Below are positions 1 to 8,260 of a stretch of DNA of 64,000 bases, piece after piece. Origin of the DNA: Vallitalea pronyensis (GTDB taxonomy: Bacteria; Bacillota; Clostridia; Lachnospirales; Vallitaleaceae); contig NZ_CP058649.1 in the NCBI RefSeq assembly GCF_018141445.1, forward strand, positions 3,429,001-3,493,000, in the 5' to 3' direction. The translations under genes and the position numbers were made by a program. Below the pieces are notes generated by a model. That model had not been told where the DNA came from, made no database searches, and worked only from the letters and a program-made list of their open reading frames with translations. The first letter of the stretch is position 1. Every line of letters begins with the position of its first letter.

Positions 1-1
1 C

Positions 2-412
2 TACAAGATGGAATTGATTACTCGTCAAATGAGCAATGCATATAGTGATGTTGATTCACCATACCAACAACTGATTGGACTCTTATTGTCGTCAGCTGAT
101 CTGAGCTTTAAGTACAATAAGTTTTTTAAAGTTGCAGTTGAAACAGAAATGAGAAATGGCTACAGGAACTCATTAGACTTAGTCATGCCACTTCTCAAGG
201 AAATATTCAATAATACTGATAAGGAGGAGTTAAGGATAATTGCCATGCAACTTATGATACCATTTCATCAAATAATCATGTATCCTGACTTGTACAGCAA
301 ATATTTAGAAACAGATTTCTTTGATAAGAGCAAGCGTGACGATACCATAATCAAAATGATGCAAAAGGCACTAGGTAAGAAGGAGAATGAGACAGTTGGT
401 AGAACTAAATAA
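2..412 (+). CDS. TetR/AcrR-type regulator, C-terminal part (5' end outside window)
   Basis: The frame is open to the left edge of the window, so only the C-terminal part of a gene is present. The roughly 137 visible residues are all-helical with no HTH, matching in style the ligand-binding/dimerisation half of a TetR/AcrR regulator; its DNA-binding N-terminus would lie upstream. An internal ATG at 8 has no SD visible and is unlikely to be the start. The last codons overlap the start of the next gene, a membrane protein, suggesting translational coupling and perhaps regulation of that gene. The family assignment rests on overall character only, so it is tentative. Confidence 0.45.
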   Translation, partial: YKMELITRQMSNAYSDVDSPYQQLIGLLLSSADLSFKYNKFFKVAVETEMRNGYRNSLDLVMPLLKEIFNNTDKEELRIIAMQLMIPFHQIIMYPDLYSKYLETDFFDKSKRDDTIIKMMQKALGKKENETVGRTK

Positions 413-1073
413 GAATAAGAGAGAAAAGAACAACTATTACAATAAAGCTATAAGGATTACAGTATCGGTTTTCGGCGTAATACTTAGTTTGAGCGGTATC
501 GTCCATGGTTTATTTGAAGTTCTTCAAGGCAATGTCAAAACTGAAAGCCTGATGATCCATGCCATAGGCGAATCGCATAAATTCTGGGCATATGGTAACG
601 AGCCTGCTTTGACTATTATTCCTAACTTTCTTATAACAGGATTGGCTGCTATATCAATCAGCATCATCATCATCATATGGTCAATAAAATTCATGGACAA
701 GAAGAGTAGTGCCCATGTTTTCCTATTGCTGTTTATCATTTTGCTGCTTGTCGGTGGTGGCGTAGGTCAAGCTGTATTCTTTACTTTAATTTGGGGATTC
801 GCAACTAGAATAAGTAAACCTTTGAATTGGTGGAATAAAGTGCTCCGAAATAGCTTAAAAGAAGTGCTATCAAAGTTTTGGAGGATTCTACTTATCATAA
901 GTTCATTTCTAGTATTATTCGCTCTAGAAATCGCAGTGTTCGGCTATGTGCCTGGCATTACAAATCCGGATACTGTTTCTCTAGTTATGCTGAGCAGTTT
1001 AGGGTGTGGTCTCATATTTCTTATAGCAACGTTCATATCAGGTATTTCCCATGATCTAGTAAACAGGAAGTAG
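396..1073 (+). CDS. Polytopic membrane protein of unknown function
   Basis: Unknown function. About 225 residues with roughly five hydrophobic segments (near residues 20-42, 72-97, 105-132, 162-187 and 192-219) and a short charged C-terminus ending in VNRK. An ATG at 387 exists, but the SD AAGGAG at 380-385 lies only one base before it; the in-frame TTG at 396 is ten bases from that SD and is the better start. The gene overlaps the end of the TetR-like frame, so the two are probably cotranscribed, a common arrangement for a regulator and the membrane protein it controls. No transporter motif is recognisable. Confidence 0.7.
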   Translation: MVELNKNKREKNNYYNKAIRITVSVFGVILSLSGIVHGLFEVLQGNVKTESLMIHAIGESHKFWAYGNEPALTIIPNFLITGLAAISISIIIIIWSIKFMDKKSSAHVFLLLFIILLLVGGGVGQAVFFTLIWGFATRISKPLNWWNKVLRNSLKEVLSKFWRILLIISSFLVLFALEIAVFGYVPGITNPDTVSLVMLSSLGCGLIFLIATFISGISHDLVNRK

Positions 1074-1131
1074 TATTTGAAATTATAAGTTTGATGTAAG
1101 CCAATACGAACATATTATTAGGAGGAAGATT

Positions 1132-1644
1132 ATGGATAGAAAAGCGCTTATTGCATATGCTTCTAAGCATGGATCCACAAGAGAGATTGCTGAAAGAATA
1201 CGATCTTTACTGAAAGAAAAAGGTGTTATATTTAATATTGCGTCCATTGAAAACGTAAAAAAAATATCAGACTACTCTGATGTGATTCTAGGGAGCGCCT
1301 TGTATATCGGAAGATGGGATAAACGCATGGTTAAGTTTGTAAAGAAGAATCAGGAACAATTACATGGTAAGAGGGTTTGGTTTTTTTCGAGTGGACCTAC
1401 TGAAATAAATGAACTCCCTGAGGATATGAATGCAAAACATATGTCCTCTTCTATAAAAGAAATAATAAACTTCATTAGTCCGGTGGATATGGCTTGCTTC
1501 CCAGGATGCATTGATATCGAAAAACTCAGTATATTTGAGAAATGGATTGTAAACAAGGTCGATGCACCCATTGGGGATTATAGGGATTGGACATGTATTG
1601 AGACATGGGCTGATAACATTTCAAAAGAACTGAACATTAAATAG
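1132..1644 (+). CDS. Flavodoxin-domain protein (Flavodoxin_5 / HemG-like)
   Basis: 170 residues beginning with a flavodoxin FMN-phosphate loop (ASKHGSTREIA, residues 9-19) and the LGSALYIGRWD segment typical of the Flavodoxin_5 group, which includes menaquinone-dependent protoporphyrinogen oxidase HemG. It would be a cytoplasmic FMN-binding electron carrier or oxidoreductase; the substrate cannot be told from sequence, and heme synthesis is not implied by neighbours. The SD AGGAGG lies at 1120-1125, six bases before the ATG. It follows the TetR-like and membrane genes on the same strand and could belong to the same transcription unit. Confidence 0.82.
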   Translation: MDRKALIAYASKHGSTREIAERIRSLLKEKGVIFNIASIENVKKISDYSDVILGSALYIGRWDKRMVKFVKKNQEQLHGKRVWFFSSGPTEINELPEDMNAKHMSSSIKEIINFISPVDMACFPGCIDIEKLSIFEKWIVNKVDAPIGDYRDWTCIETWADNISKELNIK

Positions 1645-1796
1645 TACGCCTGAGTCAATTGCAAACCTGCAATAAAACTCAAGCAGATTCTTCTAAATCA
1701 AAGATTGCTTGTAAAGTGTAAATACTTTGTCAGTTATTTAAAGTAATGCTAGATTATTATGGTGGCGAACTTAATACGTCTCAGTACTCTGTTTTT

Positions 1797-1839
1797 AAAA
1801 AAAAACGGAGGTTTTAATTGTTATTTCAAAACCTCCGTT
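1797..1839 (-). terminator. Rho-independent terminator of the DJ-1/PfpI gene
   Basis: Perfect 12-bp inverted repeat, arms 1804-1815 and 1828-1839, 12-base loop. Read on the minus strand the stem is followed by a run of T (plus-strand A run 1797-1803), so it terminates the minus-strand gene at 1910-2548 about 70 bases after its stop. The plus strand has no comparable T run. Confidence 0.85.
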
Positions 1840-1909
1840 AGGCTACTTTATTTTGTTTGGCGCATGGCTATCTTGCCACTGTCCCTGTTCTGTTTATGAC
1901 AAAGGTGGA

Positions 1910-2548
1910 TTAGTTTTCTTTGGTAGATAGCAAAGTTTGCATGAGGGCAAAGAAATGTTGAGGCTCACCGGTACTAAAATATTCATACCAAGATTCCAGT
2001 GTGTTTGATTGAAAAACACCTAAATGCTCAATAATTTGTTTAGCCCATAACAAAGCTCCGGTGGAACTTGCAGTAATTAGGTTGTTATCTGCTACAGATG
2101 GTTTGTCTATATAAAAACTTTGCCCTTTATAACCAGGAGAAACCATTTCAAGAAATCCCGGTCCATTACTGGTATGTGGACGCTTATCCAATAGCCCAAA
2201 GTTGGCAAGCGCAGCGGTAGCTCCACAGATTGCACACACCGAAGCGCCTAAAGAGAGATATTCGCTTGCTTTTTCAATGATAGCGACATGCTTTGGGTCG
2301 TTCCATGTATCTGCACCCGGTAATAGCAACATGCTTGTTTCACTCACAACAATATCATCAATTAAGCAATTGGGTGCTATTGCCATCCCACCCATTGTAT
2401 TAATTTGCTCTTTAGAATAACTAACCGTTTTGAGTGATACAGGTTGCTGGCCCTTTTTGAAAAATCGACCAGAATTCAGCTCCGAAATAACATACCCCAG
2501 CTCCCAATCGGCTAAATTATCAAGAACGTAAACATAGATTGTAAACAT
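1910..2548 (-). CDS. DJ-1/PfpI family protein
   Basis: 212 residues of the class I glutamine-amidotransferase-like fold of the DJ-1/PfpI group. The nucleophile-elbow motif AICGATAALA places the reactive cysteine at C108, and an acidic residue near the N-terminus (E16 in DWELG) could be the conserved partner. LLLPGADTW at 74-82 is the usual strand-turn before the elbow. Members act as glyoxalase/deglycase, chaperone or protease-like enzymes; the activity here cannot be assigned. It is divergent from a YafY/WYL regulator 184 bp away, which probably controls it. Confidence 0.85.
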   Translation of the reverse strand: MFTIYVYVLDNLADWELGYVISELNSGRFFKKGQQPVSLKTVSYSKEQINTMGGMAIAPNCLIDDIVVSETSMLLLPGADTWNDPKHVAIIEKASEYLSLGASVCAICGATAALANFGLLDKRPHTSNGPGFLEMVSPGYKGQSFYIDKPSVADNNLITASSTGALLWAKQIIEHLGVFQSNTLESWYEYFSTGEPQHFFALMQTLLSTKEN

Positions 2549-2668
2549 AAATTTCCTCCATTTTCATTGTATTTCGCCACCTCTATAATGTTCTGTACTT
2601 TAAAGATGTGATTAGGTAACAAGTCATTTAAACTAATGATTTTACTTTTTTATTGTACCATGTAATTG

Positions 2669-2697
2669 TTGACACCAGTATGGCCATAATCTATAAT
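2669..2697 (+). promoter_or_regulatory. Sigma-A promoter of the YafY/WYL regulator
   Basis: TTGACA at 2669-2674, a 17-bp spacer and TATAAT at 2692-2697: a full consensus vegetative promoter, 36 bp before the regulator's ATG. Confidence 0.85.
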
Positions 2698-2732
2698 AAT
2701 TAAAAGTAATTTTAAAAAAAGGTGGTTGTCAG

Positions 2733-3665
2733 ATGAAAATTGACAGGCTTGTTAGCATTATTATGATACTCCTTGAAAAAGAGCGGATAGGCGCACAGGA
2801 GTTAGCAGATATGTTTGAAGTTTCACCCCGCACAATCTACCGTGACATAGACACTATCAACATGGCAGGTATTCCTGTTTGTTCTGTACCGGGAGTAGGC
2901 GGTGGCTTTGAAATCATGCAGAAATACAAGATTGATAAAAAATTTTTCTCTACTGCAGACCTTTCCGCTATCCTGATGGGGCTTTCCAATCTTTCTACTA
3001 TGATACGAGGGGATGAACTGGTAAACGCCCTTGCAAAAGTTAAGAGTTTTATCCCAGCCGACAGAGCAAACGATATTGAATTAAAAGTAAATCAGATTTA
3101 CATAGATTTAAGTCCGTGGATGGGCAACAGGAACATACAACCATATTTAGAAATTATCAAAATAGCTTTACACGAAAGCAAGCTACTTTCGTTTGATTAT
3201 GCAGACCGCTATGGAAACAAAACTGCACGAACAGCTGAGCCATATCAGCTTGTATTGAAAAATAGCGACTGGTATTGGCATGGGTATTGCCTTAAAAGAA
3301 ATGATTTTCGCTTATTCAAAATATCTCGCATATCAAACCTACAAATACAAGAGGAATTTTTTACGCCACGAGATTATCAAAAACCACAGTTAGATTTTGC
3401 TGATATTTTGGCAACTATGCAAACAAAAATCAAAATTCGCATTCATAAATCTATCATGGATAGGGTACTTGATTTTTGCGCTTATGAATACTTTTCGCCT
3501 GACGACAATGAGCATTACATTGTTAGTTTTCCTTTCATAGAGAATGATTACTACTACAATATTCTTTTCAGTTTTGGGAATAAATGCGAGTGTTTAGAGC
3601 CGTTACATGTCCGCACAGAAATAAAGCGTAGAATACATGATATAGCTACCTTATATGAAAACTAG
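2733..3665 (+). CDS. YafY-family HTH/WYL-domain transcriptional regulator
   Basis: 310 residues. The N-terminal 60 residues are an HTH_11 winged helix (AQELADMFEVSPRTIYRDID), and residues ~140-215 form a WYL domain (SFDYADRYGN, then PYQLVLKNSDWYWHGYC). WYL domains bind nucleotide-type or other small ligands in many bacterial regulators. SD AAAGGTGG precedes the ATG and the promoter is a perfect sigma-A type. The divergent DJ-1/PfpI gene is the natural target, and autoregulation through the shared 184-bp spacer is likely (inference). A strong terminator follows, so it is monocistronic. Confidence 0.9.
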   Translation: MKIDRLVSIIMILLEKERIGAQELADMFEVSPRTIYRDIDTINMAGIPVCSVPGVGGGFEIMQKYKIDKKFFSTADLSAILMGLSNLSTMIRGDELVNALAKVKSFIPADRANDIELKVNQIYIDLSPWMGNRNIQPYLEIIKIALHESKLLSFDYADRYGNKTARTAEPYQLVLKNSDWYWHGYCLKRNDFRLFKISRISNLQIQEEFFTPRDYQKPQLDFADILATMQTKIKIRIHKSIMDRVLDFCAYEYFSPDDNEHYIVSFPFIENDYYYNILFSFGNKCECLEPLHVRTEIKRRIHDIATLYEN

Positions 3666-3794
3666 AATTGTTCCACTTTGGTACAAAGAAAAAGTTTCTG
3701 CATTTATTAATGTAGAACTCTTTTTTAAATTTGTGTATTCCTATGATATAACCCACACATGTGGAGACAGTGACGGTACTATAGTAGGTGGTGT

Positions 3795-3852
3795 AATAGG
3801 ACAACAGTTAGAAAGCCTGTTAAATGGGCTTGAAAATTGTTGTCCTATTTTT
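3795..3852 (+). terminator. Terminator after the YafY/WYL regulator
   Basis: Perfect 12-bp arms 3795-3806 and 3838-3849 with a smaller AAGCC/GGCTT hairpin inside the 31-base loop, then a short T run to 3852. Confidence 0.8.
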
Positions 3853-3875
3853 CCTAACAACTAATAACAATGCTG

Positions 3876-3884
3876 CATAATATA
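3876..3884 (+). promoter_or_regulatory. Possible sporulation (sigma-K-like) -10 element
   Basis: CATAATATA fits the mother-cell sigma-K -10 pattern CATANNNTA, with an AC pair about 17 bp upstream. The identical nonamer precedes the other DUF4489 gene on the minus strand (58886-58894). Short AT-rich motifs arise by chance, so this is only suggestive. Confidence 0.3.
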
Positions 3885-3946
3885 TAATGAGAAAATAGAG
3901 TATGTCTATGTTTTGCTATAAATATTGATATAGGAGGTTAAAATTA

Positions 3947-5431
3947 GTGGACAACAAAAAAGATTATCAAGACTGTGCATCTTGCCAATCAGATAGAGAA
4001 TTTGCTAAGTGCAAACCGAAGCACCCAAACCCCCAAAATATACTACTAGAATGTGGGGAGGGGACGGGAAGTAGAACCTTTACATCCTCAGATGATGCAT
4101 CATTTCAAATAGCCCATGTTACGATTGATGCAACTTGTTTAACGCGACCTAAAGTACTAATTAAGTTTTCTAGTCTTGTTAGGAGCGAAATTATAGGAAC
4201 TGGAATCGTTAGATTACAATACGAATTATTTAGAGTTTGTGGTAGTAGTGACCCTTTATCACTAGGAATTTGGATGTTTGAGACAAATGTAAATTTTACT
4301 GAATCTTTGGAAGAATCTTTTGGCTTTGTATTCTGTGATGCTTCGAATTTTACAGATTACTGCGATTATTTTGTTGCTGTAACACCAATTGAAATAACAG
4401 GTGAAAATACAGCCACAGTTAGTCATGGACAGATCGCTGTATTAGCTCAAAACTTATGTGGCTCTTTAAAGAATGAAAGTAAAAACTTGAAAAATATAAT
4501 CTTAGCCTGTGGACAAGGAAATGCAATTGCATTTTTAGGAACTTCAATTCCACCACCAGTCAGTATTGCTAACATAAGTATGGATACAACATGTCTAAGT
4601 AAAGCTAATGTTCTAATTGAATATTCAAGTAGTATTCAAATTGGGACAGCATCACAGACTGTACTGCAATTTGAGTTGTTTAGAATATGTGGTGATAAGA
4701 CTCCCTTATCTCTTGGGATATGGACATTTGAAAGAACTGGTAGTAATGTACAAAGAATGACCACATTCAATTTTATATACTGTGATTCTAATGTCCCTTC
4801 AAGCTGCTGCGAGTATTTTGTTAATGTAAGTCTAATACAACAGAGTATAGCATTCTTAGATGAAGGAGTTATAATAGATAATGTTAAAATGACTGGAATT
4901 GCGCAGTCTTCATGTGGTTGTTTTTCATACAATGAATATGGCACACTTGATAAAAAAAATGACAGTATCGTCTTCAATCAAAAGCCTAAAGAAAGTTTAC
5001 TTGAATGTGGTAGTGGGACTGGAATGAGGACATTTACGTCATTAAGTGAGCCAACCTTTCAATTAGCCCAAGTTACAATAGATACCACAAACTTATGTAA
5101 GCCTAAAGTTAATATTGAATTTTCAAGCATCATAACAATTGATGGTGGCATATTATTCCAAACCATTAATCAATTAAGATATGAATTGATTAGAATATGT
5201 AATAATAGAGAACCCATATCAATAGGTGTTTGGTCAATTGATATAATTGATAATTTTAATGATAATCAAGTCATCAATAAGTTAACGAATACATTTGATT
5301 TTAGTTATTGTGACTGTATTACATGTCCTGGTTGCTGTGATTATATAGTGACCGTTACACCTATCGTAATACAACAAGTTACAATTACAGTTAGTGATGG
5401 AAGAATAGCTGCATTAGCTCAAGAAATGTAA
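3947..5431 (+). CDS. Triple DUF4489-domain protein
   Basis: 494 residues made of a Cys-rich leader (~1-30) and three consecutive DUF4489 domains (about 32-172, 184-325, 348-494). Each begins with an L-x-CG-x-G turn, continues with V-T-I-D-T-x-C-L and a P-K-V-x-I-x-F-S-S strand, and ends with F-x-x-C-D, C-C-x-Y-F/I-V and an A-L-A-Q/G-I-A-Q closing motif. The start is GTG, nine bases after SD AGGAGG at 3932-3937. No signal peptide or membrane segment is present. DUF4489 has no known function; occurrence in spore-formers and the high cysteine content suggest a structural surface or spore-coat role, which is inference. Single-domain relatives lie at 58-64 kb of this window. Confidence 0.85.
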   Translation: MDNKKDYQDCASCQSDREFAKCKPKHPNPQNILLECGEGTGSRTFTSSDDASFQIAHVTIDATCLTRPKVLIKFSSLVRSEIIGTGIVRLQYELFRVCGSSDPLSLGIWMFETNVNFTESLEESFGFVFCDASNFTDYCDYFVAVTPIEITGENTATVSHGQIAVLAQNLCGSLKNESKNLKNIILACGQGNAIAFLGTSIPPPVSIANISMDTTCLSKANVLIEYSSSIQIGTASQTVLQFELFRICGDKTPLSLGIWTFERTGSNVQRMTTFNFIYCDSNVPSSCCEYFVNVSLIQQSIAFLDEGVIIDNVKMTGIAQSSCGCFSYNEYGTLDKKNDSIVFNQKPKESLLECGSGTGMRTFTSLSEPTFQLAQVTIDTTNLCKPKVNIEFSSIITIDGGILFQTINQLRYELIRICNNREPISIGVWSIDIIDNFNDNQVINKLTNTFDFSYCDCITCPGCCDYIVTVTPIVIQQVTITVSDGRIAALAQEM

Positions 5432-5846
5432 CCAGCATAAAGGATTTACCTTTAAACATATAGATAATTAATCAAAGAAGTAAAAGCTAGTTACATACCA
5501 ATATTTATATACGTTATTTGGCCTGAGCAACGTATTAGGCCTTAGGATTACGAGATACCCTAAAATTCACTTCATTATTATTTGTTATTATATATACCAA
5601 CAATAAGTATTTTGAGGGGAATGTGGTATTTACTAACTATTGTCTCTTAGACTCCTACTAAACACAGGAGACATCATTTTTGTTTTGCGGTTTTTTTCCA
5701 TAGATAGTTGCAATTTAAACTATGCGCAAAACACAACTTTAACGAAAAGTTAGTAGTAATTTAAGTTATGAATTAATAAAACCACTGAATTTTATTCATT
5801 AAGGCTCATAACCTTCAATAAAATCCAGTGGCAATTACTCCTATTA
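5432..5846. other. Intergenic region, 415 bp
   Basis: No convincing gene on either strand. It holds a weak 6-bp hairpin at 5641-5673 (TGTCTC/GAGACA) followed by a T-rich stretch that may end the triple DUF4489 transcript, a 5-bp GGCCT/AGGCC hairpin at 5520-5541, and the terminator of the convergent LysM-GH18 gene at its right end. Confidence 0.6.
5771..5831 (-). terminator. Terminator of the LysM-GH18 gene
   Basis: Interrupted stem beginning CCACTG (5782-5787) and ending CAGTGG (5826-5831), continued inward by TTTTATT/AATAAAA pairing, with a T-rich minus-strand tail at 5771-5781. It lies just after the stop at 5847. Confidence 0.75.
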
Positions 5847-7277
5847 CTATAACTGATTATTTGGTAGCAATTTTTCAATCATAAAATTATCTTTTAATAA
5901 AGCCCAATTTTGTGGAAATGGATAACCCAAGGCCCAATAACTGATTCCTCTTAAATTATAATCTTTAACTGCATCAAATTTTGCCTGAGCACTTCTAGCG
6001 TCTTCAAACCAAACTTCATGTTGTCGGCCTTGCTCATCTGTATAGTTAAAATATGGTGAATCAGTGACTTCATCATATTGTATAACGGTACCATATTTTA
6101 CGGCTCTTGCTATGGCTTCCTGGACACTAAAGGTCTCAGCTTCTTGCCCTTGCTTATGCGGAAGTAACCAATCACGTGCATACAATTGGAACCCAAAGAA
6201 GATTTTATCTCTTGGTATAACGGTCACGGCATAATCAAGGACCCTTTTAATTTGATTGAGTGGTGAAATAGCTTGCGGTGGCCCTTTTCGCCATCCCCAT
6301 TCATAGGTCATAAGTACAACAAAGTCAAGAATTTTGCCGTGAGCTTCATAGTCATGGGCTTCGTACAATAATCCTGGTTGATCTGCACTCACTTTTGGTG
6401 CTAATGCACTTGAAACAAAATAGCCTTCCTCATGTACGCGATCAACGGCAAGTTGAAGGAACTGATTATAGCCTTCACGGTCAGCTGGAAGTACATTTTC
6501 AAAATCAATGTTTAATCCTAAATAATTTTTGTCCTTCATAATATTGAGGATGTTTGTCAATAATGTTTCCTGTAACTCTGGGCTATTAAGAATAACACTT
6601 GCAAGATTTTCACCTTTTTCAGTTGAGGTGAAATTGGTAATGGACATCATGGGAACAACATCTTCAGCATAGCTTGTTTCAATTGCTGGAGTATCATTTA
6701 TAGGCTGTAGCGTACCATCTTCCCTAATTAAGTACGCAAATGGGCTTAAATAAGTTAAATATGGACCATCTTCTCTAACAATGGGTATGGCCATATCGCC
6801 TAACATATAAATGTATCCATTGACTTCAATAACGGGTCTATTATTCCTAGGAATAACTAATACAGTACCTGGGTATATAAGATTTGGGTTTTGAATATCA
6901 TTGACTTGTAATAAATTTTCTAATGATACACCATATTTTTCAGCAATTTGCCACAGGGTTTCTCCTGTTTGCACACGATGCTGTCGTGCAGGAATATAGA
7001 GTCTAAGACCTGGATAAATATTATCAGGATTAGCAATTGTATTGGCATCTACAATCTCTTGAATAGTCGTACCATATTCTCTAGCAATAAGCCACAAGGT
7101 TTCCCCTGCCTTTACTGTATGGAAAATCCCTTCTGTTGGGATCACTAATGACTGGCCAATGACTAATTGATTAGGATATTCTAAGCCGTTTATATCGACT
7201 ATTTTTCCTATGGGTACACCATAATTAGTGCTAATTTGCCATAGCGTATCTCCTGATTTTACCTCATGAATAATCAT
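5847..7277 (-). CDS. SleL/YaaH-like LysM-GH18 spore cortex-lytic enzyme
   Basis: 476 residues: three LysM domains (about 3-47, 52-96, 99-143), each with the GDTLW or GETLW signature, then a GH18 TIM barrel (~150-465). The GH18 active-site strand reads LGLNIDFEN, giving D258 and catalytic acid E260. This architecture and length match SleL/YaaH, an N-acetylglucosaminidase acting on cortex fragments during germination. There is no signal peptide, as expected for proteins loaded onto the spore from the mother cell via LysM. SD GGGAGGA precedes the ATG. A mother-cell-type promoter motif lies just upstream. It is monocistronic. Confidence 0.9.
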   Translation of the reverse strand: MIIHEVKSGDTLWQISTNYGVPIGKIVDINGLEYPNQLVIGQSLVIPTEGIFHTVKAGETLWLIAREYGTTIQEIVDANTIANPDNIYPGLRLYIPARQHRVQTGETLWQIAEKYGVSLENLLQVNDIQNPNLIYPGTVLVIPRNNRPVIEVNGYIYMLGDMAIPIVREDGPYLTYLSPFAYLIREDGTLQPINDTPAIETSYAEDVVPMMSITNFTSTEKGENLASVILNSPELQETLLTNILNIMKDKNYLGLNIDFENVLPADREGYNQFLQLAVDRVHEEGYFVSSALAPKVSADQPGLLYEAHDYEAHGKILDFVVLMTYEWGWRKGPPQAISPLNQIKRVLDYAVTVIPRDKIFFGFQLYARDWLLPHKQGQEAETFSVQEAIARAVKYGTVIQYDEVTDSPYFNYTDEQGRQHEVWFEDARSAQAKFDAVKDYNLRGISYWALGYPFPQNWALLKDNFMIEKLLPNNQL

Positions 7278-7308
7278 GGAAAAATCCTCCCTTTTTCCTT
7301 TCTACTAA

Positions 7309-7335
7309 TAAGTTATGTAGGATGTTAGGAGGTGT
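7309..7335 (-). promoter_or_regulatory. Possible sigma-K-like promoter of the LysM-GH18 gene
   Basis: On the minus strand an AC pair (7334-7335), a 16-bp gap and CATAACTTA (7309-7317) fit the AC-N16-CATANNNTA form of sigma-K promoters, about 30 bp before the start codon. It agrees with expected mother-cell expression but is short and untested. Confidence 0.35.
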
Positions 7336-7359
7336 GACTTAATTTTACATACCATTCCT

Positions 7360-7388
7360 TTGCAATATCCTAGCACCTATATTATAAT
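7360..7388 (+). promoter_or_regulatory. Sigma-A promoter of the TtcA-like gene
   Basis: TTGCAA at 7360-7365, 17-bp spacer, TATAAT at 7383-7388. The transcript would start near 7395 and include the short leader frame at 7432-7458. Confidence 0.75.
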
Positions 7389-7431
7389 AAATAGATATAC
7401 AGATGATGCTTATTACTTATGGAGGTTCTGT

Positions 7432-7458
7432 ATGAGAGTCATTAAGAAAATAACATGA
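7432..7458 (+). CDS. Putative eight-residue leader peptide
   Basis: ATG at 7432 encodes MRVIKKIT and stops at 7456-7458. It has a better SD (GGAGGT at 7421-7426, about five bases before the ATG) than the following TtcA-like gene, and ends 17 bases before it. It could couple translation or serve as a regulatory leader; it may also be a chance frame. Confidence 0.35.
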   Translation: MRVIKKIT

Positions 7459-7475
7459 GAAAGGTTTATCAATAA

Positions 7476-8201
7476 ATGAAATTACAACAACTACTTAGTT
7501 ATACTCGAAAAGCTGTAGATACGTATCATATGATTGATGAAGGTGACAAAATTGCTATTGGTGTTTCAGGAGGAAAAGATAGTTTAGCACTGATGTATGC
7601 ACTAAAAGGTTTACAGCGGTTTTACCCTAAGAAGTTTGAAATTGAAGCTATTACCGTTGCCTTGGGATTTGAAGCCTTTGATTTAAGTAAAGTAATTGAT
7701 TTGTGTAAAGAACTGGATATCCATTATACAGTTGTTCATACAGATATTGCTGAAATCATCTTTGAAGAAAGAAAAGAAAAAAATCCATGCTCACTTTGTT
7801 CCAAAATGCGTAAGGGTGCATTAAATGAAAAGGCCGTTGAACTGGGGTGTAATAAAATAGCCCTTGGGCATCATAAGGAAGATATCGTTGAAACTATGAT
7901 GATGTCACTTTTTTTTGAAGGCAGATTTTATACATTCTCACCTGTGACATACTTAGACCGGATGGAATTATACGCTATTCGACCACTGATGTTTGTATCA
8001 GAAAAAGATGTTATTGGTTTCAAGAACAAATACCATCTACCAGTTGTTAAAAGCCCATGTCCAGCTGATGGTCATACAAAACGTGAATATATGAAAAATT
8101 TACTTGCAGATTTGGAACGGGATAACCCAGGTTTATCACAGCGTTTATACCGTGCCATAGAAGGGTCACAGATAAAAGGCTGGACCACTGATACATGTTA
8201 G
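7476..8201 (+). CDS. TtcA-like PP-loop ATPase (tRNA 2-thiocytidine synthase family)
   Basis: 241 residues. The PP-loop SGGKDS lies at 31-36; a CSLC pair gives C105 and C108, and another conserved cysteine lies in KSPCPADG. These match the TtcA/TtuA group, which adenylates a tRNA base and inserts sulfur using an Fe-S cluster held by three cysteines. TtcA modifies C32 of certain tRNAs; short Firmicutes relatives are often annotated this way without proof. The SD is only GAGAAAGG, 11 bases before the ATG. A tiny leader frame and a sigma-A promoter lie upstream. Confidence 0.82.
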   Translation: MKLQQLLSYTRKAVDTYHMIDEGDKIAIGVSGGKDSLALMYALKGLQRFYPKKFEIEAITVALGFEAFDLSKVIDLCKELDIHYTVVHTDIAEIIFEERKEKNPCSLCSKMRKGALNEKAVELGCNKIALGHHKEDIVETMMMSLFFEGRFYTFSPVTYLDRMELYAIRPLMFVSEKDVIGFKNKYHLPVVKSPCPADGHTKREYMKNLLADLERDNPGLSQRLYRAIEGSQIKGWTTDTC

Positions 8202-8260
8202 GTTAGATATTAAATTAGATGTATAGGTCATATTAACTGACTAATTGAGGTGTTTTACAC

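Noticed and set aside
3655..3864. 69-codon plus-strand frame overlapping the end of the YafY/WYL gene
   Set aside because: It runs straight through the regulator's terminator and has no SD or recognisable protein character.
4636..4977. 113-codon reverse frame inside the triple DUF4489 gene
   Set aside because: Antisense shadow, no SD, no protein character.
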